Of a stretch of DNA of 64,000 nucleotides, positions 17,110-24,504 are shown piece after piece (the stretch's first letter is position 1; each line of letters begins with the position of its first letter). Where the stretch lies: assembly GCF_022829635.1 (NCBI RefSeq), contig NZ_JAKSYO010000214.1, positions 1 through 64,000 of the forward strand, given 5' to 3'. This stretch comes from Methylobacterium sp. E-066. Lineage in GTDB: Bacteria; Pseudomonadota; Alphaproteobacteria; Rhizobiales; Beijerinckiaceae. The notes under the pieces are model-generated. The model was not told where the DNA came from, ran no database searches, and worked only from the letters and a program-made list of their open reading frames with translations. The position numbers and the translations under genes are program-made.

Positions 17110-17391
17110 TCACCGCCCGTTGCGGGACGCCTTGTTGGCCTCGTTCTGGGCCGCGAAGGCCGCGTCGAGCTTGCGCAGGGATTCGTAGCGGGCGACATCG
17201 CCCTCCACGTCGCGGATCGTCTCCTCGACGAGGTGGCGCTGGAGCGCGACGCGCGGGTCGTCGGGGGGCAGCGCCTCGCGCTCCTGCAGGCGGAGCACGG
17301 CCTGCCGCACGACCGTGTAGACCGCCTCGCGCTCCGCCCGGCTCATCGAGGGCCGGATCGCCTTCGCGACGAGATCGGAGAAATCCGACAT
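17110..17391 (-). CDS. Conserved hypothetical small acidic/helical protein
   Basis: A 93-residue, mostly helical, charged protein: AKAIRPSMSRAEREAVYTVV near the start, LQRHLVEETIRDVEGDVARY in the middle, ending AFAAQNEANKASRNGR. No membrane segment or signal. I do not recognise a named family. It lies convergent to the ArsR-type gene (12-bp gap) and downstream of the KpsE-like gene on the same strand, separated by 100 bp that contain the hairpin GGCCCGG-GACA-CCGGGCC near 17427. Confidence 0.6.
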   Translation of the reverse strand: MSDFSDLVAKAIRPSMSRAEREAVYTVVRQAVLRLQEREALPPDDPRVALQRHLVEETIRDVEGDVARYESLRKLDAAFAAQNEANKASRNGR

Positions 17392-17491
17392 GGACCGTTA
17401 GACTTCACGCATTGACCGGGGAGGCCCGGGACACCGGGCCGTCTCCCTCTACAGACCGCGCGGCGCGGGATCCAGACCCCGCGGCGCCGGC

Positions 17492-18805
17492 TCACATCCG
17501 CTGGTCGCGGATGCCGGCGATCAGGAGCGAGGACGAGCTCCAGAGCACGAAGAAGCAGAAGAACGCCACGATCAGGGTATGGCCCCGCTCCGGGTAGAGG
17601 CTGTCGGTCGGCAGCACCGGCGGCACGAAAGTCGCCAGGAAGATATGCTGCTTGCTGGCCGAGACCCGGGCCCGGTCGAGCAGCATGTGCGCCGATTCCT
17701 CGAGTTTTTCCGCGATGGTCCGCTCGACCAGCAGGCCTTCGTACTGGAGCAGCGCCTCGGTCAGGTTGGTGCCGCCGCCCGCGGCCGCGCCGGCATTGGT
17801 CAGCTCGTCCTGCAGCGTCTTCATCTGCTGCTCGATGGCCGCGATGTTCGAGACCAGCGTCTGGATCGAGCGCGAGCGCTCATCGAGGTTCGAGCCGCGC
17901 AGGACCTGCAGGTCGGTCTCGAGCTTCAGCTTCTCCTTGCGCAGGATCGTCAGGGTGGTGAGCGTCCCCTCGGCGGTCTTGATCGGGTCGATCACGCCCC
18001 ACTGGTTGCGAAAGCTCTGCAGCCCGAGATGCGCCTTGCGCAGGCGCTCCTGCGCCACCGTCGCATCCGCCTGGGCCTGCTTGACCATGTCGGCCTGGGC
18101 GCGCTTCGAGATGTCGTTGATCAGCGCCTCGGACCGGCTCACCACCTCGCGGGCGATGGTCAGGGCGTCCTGCGGGGTGAAGGCGCGCACCGACAGGCGG
18201 ATCACGCCCGAGATCGAATCGATATGCGCGTCGACGTGCTTGCGCCAATATTTCGTCAGGTCCTCGATCGGGTTGCTCGGATCGAACCGGGCCCAGAAAT
18301 CGGCCTCGGGCCGGGAGAACATCTTCGAGATGCCGATGCTCTTCTCCAGCGCCTCCACCAGGGTCTGGCTGGCGATGAAGTCGCGGACGATGAAGCTGTC
18401 CTGGCTGTTGTGCTTCTGAATCAGGTTCGTGTACTGGCCGAGCGAGATGTTCTCCATCGGCTCGACGTTGCCGCGCACCGTGAACTGCGCCTCGGCGATG
18501 TACTGGTTGGACGCGAAGGCGAACAGGTACAGGCCGATCACCAGGGTCGGCAGCAGCACGAACATCCCGACGCGGCGGATGATCCGCGCCCCGTAGCTCG
18601 ACGTGTCCTCCCGGCGCCGGCCGAAGCCGGGCAGGCGGGTCCAGTCGAGGCGCTCGCGCGCCGCGGCCACCAGCGCCCGGGCGCCGCGCTTCTCAGGCAC
18701 CGGACGGATCGTCTCCGCGCCGTGGCGCAGCTCGGTCATCGTCGATGGGGCGAACGTCACGAGTTCGCCTTCGCGCGTGTCGTCCTTGACGTCGTCGAAG
18801 CTCAT
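17492..18805 (-). CDS. KpsE/BexC/CtrB-type capsule polysaccharide export inner-membrane protein
   Basis: A 437-residue polysaccharide co-polymerase-like protein of the Wzz/KpsE class, which spans periplasm from inner membrane to outer-membrane exporter and works with an ABC transporter. A first transmembrane segment lies at about 75-97 (VGMFVLLPTLVIGLYLFAFA) followed by QYIAEAQFTVRG, the conserved Wzz-like start. A long coiled-coil region spans about 200-370, and a second membrane segment lies near 405-427 (HTLIVAFFCFFVLWSSSSLL). The 70-residue cytoplasmic N-terminus is longer than usual. No other capsule gene is adjacent. Confidence 0.78.
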   Translation of the reverse strand: MSFDDVKDDTREGELVTFAPSTMTELRHGAETIRPVPEKRGARALVAAARERLDWTRLPGFGRRREDTSSYGARIIRRVGMFVLLPTLVIGLYLFAFASNQYIAEAQFTVRGNVEPMENISLGQYTNLIQKHNSQDSFIVRDFIASQTLVEALEKSIGISKMFSRPEADFWARFDPSNPIEDLTKYWRKHVDAHIDSISGVIRLSVRAFTPQDALTIAREVVSRSEALINDISKRAQADMVKQAQADATVAQERLRKAHLGLQSFRNQWGVIDPIKTAEGTLTTLTILRKEKLKLETDLQVLRGSNLDERSRSIQTLVSNIAAIEQQMKTLQDELTNAGAAAGGGTNLTEALLQYEGLLVERTIAEKLEESAHMLLDRARVSASKQHIFLATFVPPVLPTDSLYPERGHTLIVAFFCFFVLWSSSSLLIAGIRDQRM

Positions 18806-18986
18806 CCGCTCACTGTTCCTGGGTCTGCGCCGGATCCGCCACCGCGAAACCGGCCGGAGGACGGCCCGTGCGCAGGGTCGGAATCCCGTTCTTTTAGGCC
18901 CTTTTTAAGGCACCGCCCTCCGCCCCTGCCGCACCGCGGCGACGGGCAGCGTAGCCGGCCCCGGTATCGCGCCGTAGAGTCTCCCG

Positions 18987-19436
18987 ATGATGACACGCCC
19001 TCGCGTCTCCCCCGGCCCCGGAGACCGCCCCGCCGGCCGGCCGGCCCTCACCAAGTCGGCCAAGACTAAGCTCGCGGAGGTCGTGGTGGTGTGCTCAAAA
19101 TGCGCCAAGCGCCAGGGCCTGCGCCCGCGGGCGGTGCGGGCGATGCTGAAGGGCGCGGCCAAGCAGGCGGCCAAGGACGGGCTGCTCACCGGGCGGACCA
19201 AGCTCTGCATCGTCGAGTCGGGCTGCCTCGGGCCTTGCCCAAAACGCGCGGTGGCCGTGGCCACGGGCGCGAGCCTGGCGGAGGGCCGCGTCGTCCTGCT
19301 CGATCCCGAGGCCGCCCCCCAGGACGCCCTCGCCGCGGTGCTGCGCCCCGTGCTACCGCGGCGGCGCGCCCCCGAATTCGGCCCCAATACCCCCCTAGCG
19401 GCGGTGGCACCTGCCGAATCGCCGCCGGATGCTTGA
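18987..19436 (+). CDS. Thioredoxin-like (2Fe-2S) ferredoxin domain protein
   Basis: A 149-residue protein. After a basic, Pro-rich leader of about 30 residues, VVVVCSKCAKRQG begins a thioredoxin-like ferredoxin fold, with Cys at 36 and 39, then LCIVESGCLGPCPKRAVAV with Cys at 74, 80 and 84. The CLGPCP turn is characteristic of this small ferredoxin class. The role is unknown: electron carriage or cluster/metal sensing. ATG codons stand at 18987 and 18990; either may start the protein. It reads toward the HpnL-like gene 63 bp downstream. Confidence 0.65.
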   Translation: MMTRPRVSPGPGDRPAGRPALTKSAKTKLAEVVVVCSKCAKRQGLRPRAVRAMLKGAAKQAAKDGLLTGRTKLCIVESGCLGPCPKRAVAVATGASLAEGRVVLLDPEAAPQDALAAVLRPVLPRRRAPEFGPNTPLAAVAPAESPPDA

Positions 19437-19499
19437 CTGGCGCAACCTGGAGCGCTCGCCCTTGCCCGCCATTCGGCGCACATCCCCTGCGGGCCGGCC

Positions 19500-20567
19500 G
19501 TGAGCGGCGACCGCGCCTCCCCGATGCGCCGCTTCGGCCTCGCCGTCCTGCGCCGGCTGCCCCTGATCGGCACGCTGATCGGCCTCGGCCTCGCGGTCTG
19601 GCTGGTGGCGACCAACGATCTCTCCGCGGTGGCCGCGGCGTTCGGGCGGATCGGCTTCGTGGGTTTTGCCGGCGTCACGCTGGTCCGCGCCCTCGTGGTG
19701 CTGGTCTGCGGCCTCGCCTGGGCGCGCATCCTGGACGGGCTGTCGCCCGCCCCGGCCTCGGCTTGCCTGATCCTGCGCTTCGTGCGCGAGGGCATCAACG
19801 TGCTGCTGCCCGTGGCCTCGGTGGGCGGCGACGTGCTCGGGGCGCGGCTCCTGACCTTCTGGGGCGTGACCGGAACCCTGGCGGCGGCCTCGGTGCTCGC
19901 CGACATGCTGTTCCAGGTTGGGACGCTGGCGCTGTTCGCCGGCCTCGGCGCCGGCCTGCTGAGCCGGGTCGAGGGTCCGGCGGCCGCCGAGTTGGCGCAC
20001 TGGACCTTGCGGACCCTCGCGGTGGCGGGCCTCGCGGTGGCGGCGTTCTTCGCGCTCCAGCGCACCGGAATCGTGCGCGTGCTCGAGGATCGCGTCGCGG
20101 CTCTGGGCCGGCGCTTCGTGCGCGAGACGGAGGCGCGTTCCGAGCCGGCGCCGCGGATCCAGGGTGCCCTCGACACAGTCTGGGCGGCGGAACGGCGCGG
20201 CCGCCTCGTCCAGTCCTTCGCCCTGCACGCCCTGGCCTGGCTGCTCGGCGCCGCCGAGGTCGCGGTCGTGCTCACCTGCATCGGCGTCGAGAATCTCAGC
20301 CTGTCGGAGGTCCTCGTGATCGAGGCGCTGAGCCAGGCGATCAAGGCCGCGGCCTTCCTGGTGCCGAGCGGGCTCGGCGTGCAGGAGGGCGGCCTCGTTC
20401 TGGTCTGCGGCCTGTTCGGGATCGATGCCGGCACGGCGATCGCCCTCTCCCTGGCCCGCCGGATCCCGGATGTCGTGCTCGGCCTGCCGGCGCTGCTGGT
20501 CTGGCAGAACCTTGAGGCGCGGCGCACGGGCGTGCGCCCGGCCACCCCCACCTGCGACCGTCCGTGA
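19500..20567 (+). CDS. hpnL: HpnL-like/lysylphosphatidylglycerol synthase TM-region family membrane protein
   Basis: A 355-residue polytopic membrane protein. LAVWLVATNDLSAVAAAFGR near the N-terminus, LRFVREGINVLLPVASVGGD, then FLVPSGLGVQEGGLVLVCGL and LARRIPDVVLGLPALLVWQ are the motifs shared by HpnL, a hopanoid-associated flippase-like protein, and the wider LPG-synthase TM family. Hopanoid transport or localisation is likely in a hopanoid-rich methylotroph, but no other hpn gene is in the window, so the symbol is tentative. The GTG at 19500 is the start. Its stop overlaps the fliP GTG start by 4 bp, an unusual coupling of a lipid gene to a flagellar one. Confidence 0.6.
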   Translation: MSGDRASPMRRFGLAVLRRLPLIGTLIGLGLAVWLVATNDLSAVAAAFGRIGFVGFAGVTLVRALVVLVCGLAWARILDGLSPAPASACLILRFVREGINVLLPVASVGGDVLGARLLTFWGVTGTLAAASVLADMLFQVGTLALFAGLGAGLLSRVEGPAAAELAHWTLRTLAVAGLAVAAFFALQRTGIVRVLEDRVAALGRRFVRETEARSEPAPRIQGALDTVWAAERRGRLVQSFALHALAWLLGAAEVAVVLTCIGVENLSLSEVLVIEALSQAIKAAAFLVPSGLGVQEGGLVLVCGLFGIDAGTAIALSLARRIPDVVLGLPALLVWQNLEARRTGVRPATPTCDRP

Positions 20568-21361
20568 CCCCGATGCCCGTGACCCCGATGGATGACGCGC
20601 CGGCCGGCGACGCGAAACGGTCCCTTGTCCGAAAACGCCGTATCCTGAGCCTCGCCGGGCTGGCCGGCACCGTGCTCGCCGCCGGACCGGCCCTGGCCCA
20701 GAGCCTCAGCGTCGATCTCGGTGCGGGCGGCACCACCGAGCGGGCGCTCCAGCTCGTCGCGCTGATCACCGTCCTGGCGGTGGCCCCCTCCGTGCTGGTG
20801 ATGGCCACCGCCTTCACCCGGATCGTCGTCGTGCTGTCGATCCTGCGCTCGGCGCTGGGCACCCAGACGGCGCCGCCGACCGCGGTGATCGTCAGTCTCG
20901 CGCTGTTCCTCACCGCCTTCGTGATGGCCCCCACCGGGCGAGCCGCCTACAGCGCCGGAATCGAGCCCCTGGTCGCTGGGCGGATAACCCAGGTCCAGGC
21001 CTTCGAGCGGGCCTCGGCGCCGTTCAAGACGTTCATGCTGAAGAACGTGCGCGAGAAGGACCTGAAGCTGTTCCTCGACCTCGCCAAGGTGCCGGTGCCG
21101 AAGGGGCCGGAGGATGTCGGCCTCGAGATCGTGACCCCGGCCTTCATGATCTCGGAGCTGCGCCGCGCCTTCGAGATCGGGTTCCTGCTGTTCATCCCGT
21201 TCCTGATCATCGACCTCGTGGTCGCCTCGGTGCTGATGGCGGTGGGCATGATGATGGTGCCGCCCGCGACCGTCGCCCTGCCGTTCAAGCTGATCTTCTT
21301 CGTGCTGGTCGATGGCTGGACCCTGGTGGCCGGGTCACTGGTCCAGAGCTACGGCGGATAG
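20564..21361 (+). CDS. fliP: Flagellar type III export gate protein FliP
   Basis: FliP is a core subunit of the flagellar export gate. The 265-residue product has a cleavable signal region (LAGLAGTVLAAGPALAQSLS at about 27-46). The conserved FliP segments are ITVLAVAPSVLVMATAFTRI, VVVLSILRSALGTQTAPP, VTPAFMISELRRAFEIGFLL and GMMMVPPATVALPFKLIFFV. The start GTG at 20564 overlaps the preceding stop; ATG at 20573 or 20588 is also possible. It is separated from the main flagellar block by about 5.6 kb of unrelated genes. Confidence 0.93.
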   Translation: MTPMPVTPMDDAPAGDAKRSLVRKRRILSLAGLAGTVLAAGPALAQSLSVDLGAGGTTERALQLVALITVLAVAPSVLVMATAFTRIVVVLSILRSALGTQTAPPTAVIVSLALFLTAFVMAPTGRAAYSAGIEPLVAGRITQVQAFERASAPFKTFMLKNVREKDLKLFLDLAKVPVPKGPEDVGLEIVTPAFMISELRRAFEIGFLLFIPFLIIDLVVASVLMAVGMMMVPPATVALPFKLIFFVLVDGWTLVAGSLVQSYGG

Positions 21362-21539
21362 AACGCGCGTCGCCGAAGTGGATACCGGTCCGGCGCCAGT
21401 CGGCGCGTCATGGCAATGACTTGGAGAGGCCGGCCCAATGCGATCAGGCCGGATGCGGCCCAAGATTCACCAAGGTAAGTCCATAGAGTCTCAAAGTCTG
21501 TTTTAACTTGGGTTTAGCAATCTCTTGCTAACTGAGCGC

Positions 21540-22085
21540 ATGTTTTTCATGCGTCACTACGTTCGCGATCGGAAAGGGGCGGCTGCGGTCGAGTTCGCCC
21601 TGGTCGCGATGCTGTTCATCCTGGCCCTGCTGTTCGTCATGACCGTGGCCACGATCCTGTTCATCAACCAGTCCCTGGACTACGCCACGACGCGGGCCGC
21701 CCGGCAGATCCTCACCGGGGCGGCCCAGGCGAGCGCCCTCGACCAGGCGAGCTTCAAGGCCTCGCTGTGCCGCAACCTGCCGGCGACGCTGAAATGCAGC
21801 AACCTCGTCGTGAACCTGTACGTGGTGCCGACCGGTTCTTCCTCCAGCGGCTACTACACCTACGTGAAATCCGACCTCAGCGGCCTGGCGATCCCGGCGC
21901 TGACCCCGGGTTCCGGCCAGTACAGCCTCGGCACGCGCGGGCAGTACCAGTACCTTTTGGTGATCTATCCGATCACCTTTCTGCCTTCGGCGTTCGCGTC
22001 GATGCTCGGCGGCGGTGCGATCTTCAACGGCGCACCGGCCTACCTGACGATCTCGACGGCGGCGTTCCGCAACGAGCTGTTCTGA
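21540..22085 (+). CDS. TadE-like pilus assembly pseudopilin
   Basis: A 181-residue protein of the TadE class, minor pseudopilins of the Flp/Tad pilus processed by a prepilin peptidase. RDRKGAAAVEFALVAMLFIL is the diagnostic hydrophobic start with Glu at position +5 after the cleavage site, then a single membrane helix and a periplasmic domain. ATG 21540 is chosen over the open TTG at 21525; ATG 21549 is also possible. The stop overlaps the next start by one base (TGATG), so this is the head of a three-gene coupled set. Confidence 0.78.
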   Translation: MFFMRHYVRDRKGAAAVEFALVAMLFILALLFVMTVATILFINQSLDYATTRAARQILTGAAQASALDQASFKASLCRNLPATLKCSNLVVNLYVVPTGSSSSGYYTYVKSDLSGLAIPALTPGSGQYSLGTRGQYQYLLVIYPITFLPSAFASMLGGGAIFNGAPAYLTISTAAFRNELF

Positions 22086-22792
22086 TGGCGGGTGGCTTGC
22101 CCTCGGCGGCGTCCTTCTTCCGGGACACGCGGGCGGTCTCGGCGATCGAGTTCGCCCTGCTCCTGCCGGTTCTGCTGATCCTGATGCTCGGCGGCATCCA
22201 GCTGGTCACCTACGTCAACGCCAGCCGCAAGGTCGGGCTGATCGCCCAGTCGATCAGCCAGATGATCTCCCAGGCGATGCCGCCCTCGGGCTCGACGGTG
22301 GCGACCGTCAACGCCGCCGACCTGCATTTCAGCTTCGACTCCGCCCTGGTCCTGTTCCCGTACCTGATGAAGGACGCGCCGCGGCAGGGCCTGCAATGGT
22401 GGCAGGACATCGCCATCACCTACGCCGCGGTCGCGTTCACCCAGACGGCGTCGAACTGTACGGGCAGCGACCTGAGCGCCTGCTACACGGCCGCCGTCGC
22501 CTGGACGAGTTCGGGCACCACCGGGAACAATTACCGGCCCTGCGCGGTCCCGCAGCTTCCCGCCGCCGACACCGCCCCGCCCAACCGGACGACGCTCCCG
22601 CGCTCGGTCTTCGGGCCGGGTTCGATCGTCGCGGTGGACGTGGTCTTCAACTTCCGGCCGTCCTTCGGCGCGCGGTTCGTCCCCGCCGTTCGGATCGCCC
22701 GCTCGATGTACGTGCAGCCGCGCTACGCCTCCCTGGTCAATTTCGACCCGGCGGGCAACGATGGGATCGCCGTGAAATGCCCGGGTTTCTGA
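22085..22792 (+). CDS. TadE-like/TadF-like pseudopilin
   Basis: A 235-residue protein. RDTRAVSAIEFALLLPVLLI near residue 14 is a second pseudopilin-type membrane start with the conserved Glu. A long periplasmic domain follows (ISQMISQAMPPSGST, LHFSFDSALVLFPYLMKD, VFGPGSIVAVDVVFNFRPSF) with three cysteines likely in disulfides. The ATG overlaps the upstream stop and the 3' end overlaps the next ATG (22777) by 16 bp. Probably a Tad pilus or surface-export minor component. Confidence 0.72.
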   Translation: MAGGLPSAASFFRDTRAVSAIEFALLLPVLLILMLGGIQLVTYVNASRKVGLIAQSISQMISQAMPPSGSTVATVNAADLHFSFDSALVLFPYLMKDAPRQGLQWWQDIAITYAAVAFTQTASNCTGSDLSACYTAAVAWTSSGTTGNNYRPCAVPQLPAADTAPPNRTTLPRSVFGPGSIVAVDVVFNFRPSFGARFVPAVRIARSMYVQPRYASLVNFDPAGNDGIAVKCPGF

Positions 22793-24225
22793 ACCGCGCG
22801 CGCCGCCTCGTCGCCCGGGCGGCGCCCCTTTCGGGCGCGCGCGCCGGCAACGTGACGATCCTGTTCGCCTTGAGTCTGCTGCCGATGGTCGGCCTGCTCG
22901 GCTATGGGGTCGATTACGGCGTGGCGATCACCGACAAGGCCAAGCTCGACGCCGCCGCGGATGCGGCCGCCATTGCTGCGGTGGCGACCGCCAAGGCCTA
23001 CATCGCCGCCAATCCGGCCCAGGCGAACGTGACCGCCAACGCCATCGCGGCCGGCATCGCCCAGGCGACCAACGCCTTCACGGTCAATGCCGGCACCGTG
23101 CCGTTCGCGCAGGTGCAGCTCCGGACGCCGACGATCGTGCGACGAAGCCAGACCCTGGTGTCGACGGTCGTCTACAGCGCCGCGGTGAAGAACAATTTCG
23201 GGCAGATCTTCCGGACACCGACCACGAATTTCTCCAACACGGTCACGGCCTCGGCCGACCTCGCGAGCTATCTCGACTTCTACCTGCTCCTGGACGTGTC
23301 CGGCTCGATGGGCCTGCCGGCGACCACCGCCGGCATGAGCCAGCTCGCCTCCAAGAACAACGACATGAAATGGGATTACCAGCAGGGCTGCCAGTTCGCC
23401 TGCCATTATCCAGGCAACGACGGCTGGGGCTTGGCCGCAGGCAAGATCCAGCTGCGCTCCGACGCCGTCAACAACGCGGTCTGCTCGCTGATCCAGCGGG
23501 CAGCCAACCCGACGGTGACGAATCAGTACCGCGTCGGCCTGTACCCGTTCATCAACCAGATGGGCACGCTCGCCGACATCAACAGTTCGATCGCGACCCT
23601 GAACACCGCCGCCCAGTGTTCCCTGGCCTGGCCCCTCGCCCTGACAGGCCTGCTCGATACCGGAACCACCCAACTCTACACGAACAACGACCCGAGCACC
23701 GGCATCGGCTCCGGCGGCACGCATTTCGAGGTCGTCCTGCCGCAGATGAGGACCGCCATCACCAATACCGGCGGGTTCGGCGACGGCTCCAGCATCAACG
23801 CACGCAAGCCATTCGTCTTCCTGATCACGGATGGGATGCAGAACGGTCAGCACTATTCCATCTTCAAGAACAACAAATACTACTACCCGGGCAACCCTTC
23901 GAAATTCTCGGGCTACGCCAACGCCGACTTCGACACATCGACCCCTTCACAGATCGATCCGTCACTCTGCACGGCGCTGAAGAATGCCGGAGCGACGATC
24001 TCGATCCTGTACATCCCCTACAACATCATCACCTTCACGGATTACGGCGGGATCGTCGCCGGGGAAAACAAGAAGGTGAACGCGTTCAGCCCGACACTCG
24101 CGACGCCTCTGCAGAGCTGCGCCTCGCCAGGATATTTCTACACGGCCAACAGCCCGGCTGACATCAAGAGTTCGCTCAACGCCATGTTCGATCAAGCGCT
24201 GCAGGTCGCGCGGCTGACGCAGTGA
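22777..24225 (+). CDS. TadG-like protein with von Willebrand factor A domain
   Basis: A 482-residue protein. RAGNVTILFALSLLPMVGLL near residue 22 is the TadG/Flp-associated membrane start, followed by the repeat-like AKLDAAADAAAIAAVATAKA common to this family. A VWA domain begins with YLLLDVSGSMG near residue 169, which carries the MIDAS DxSxS metal site; KPFVFLITDGMQNGQ near 347 is the later VWA strand. The C-terminus runs to VARLTQ. TadG proteins anchor Tad machinery or bind surface ligands. The ATG at 22777 lies inside the end of the preceding gene. Confidence 0.78.
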   Translation: MPGFLNRARRLVARAAPLSGARAGNVTILFALSLLPMVGLLGYGVDYGVAITDKAKLDAAADAAAIAAVATAKAYIAANPAQANVTANAIAAGIAQATNAFTVNAGTVPFAQVQLRTPTIVRRSQTLVSTVVYSAAVKNNFGQIFRTPTTNFSNTVTASADLASYLDFYLLLDVSGSMGLPATTAGMSQLASKNNDMKWDYQQGCQFACHYPGNDGWGLAAGKIQLRSDAVNNAVCSLIQRAANPTVTNQYRVGLYPFINQMGTLADINSSIATLNTAAQCSLAWPLALTGLLDTGTTQLYTNNDPSTGIGSGGTHFEVVLPQMRTAITNTGGFGDGSSINARKPFVFLITDGMQNGQHYSIFKNNKYYYPGNPSKFSGYANADFDTSTPSQIDPSLCTALKNAGATISILYIPYNIITFTDYGGIVAGENKKVNAFSPTLATPLQSCASPGYFYTANSPADIKSSLNAMFDQALQVARLTQ

Positions 24226-24250
24226 GGATCGGCCCGTCCAAGTCGCTTCA

Positions 24251-24345
24251 CCGTCATTGCGAGCGCAGCGAAGCAACCCAGTGCGGCGCGCGATCTCCGA
24301 ATGTGGCGGTTCCCTAAGGTTGCTTCGCTGCGCTCGCAATGACGG
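24251..24345. repeat. Dispersed palindromic element, copy 2
   Basis: CCGTCATTGCGAGCGCAGCG begins the left arm at 24251 and the right arm (24318-24345) is its reverse complement. The centre is the reverse complement of the centre of the copy at 26-118 with about ten differences. It lies just after the TadG-like stop and before the convergent large minus-strand gene. Confidence 0.8.
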
Positions 24346-24504
24346 CGCGGGGCGATGGAAGTCCGGGATCGGGCGTCAACGATCCGCATGGCCGAAAACC
24401 CCACTTCGCGCGTCGGCTGCTCGAACGGGTGCTTACGAGCGGGACATGCTTGTCGCCCCGCCGCCGCGGGTTTCGCCCCGGGGTGACAGCGCGGAGAACA
24501 TCCC

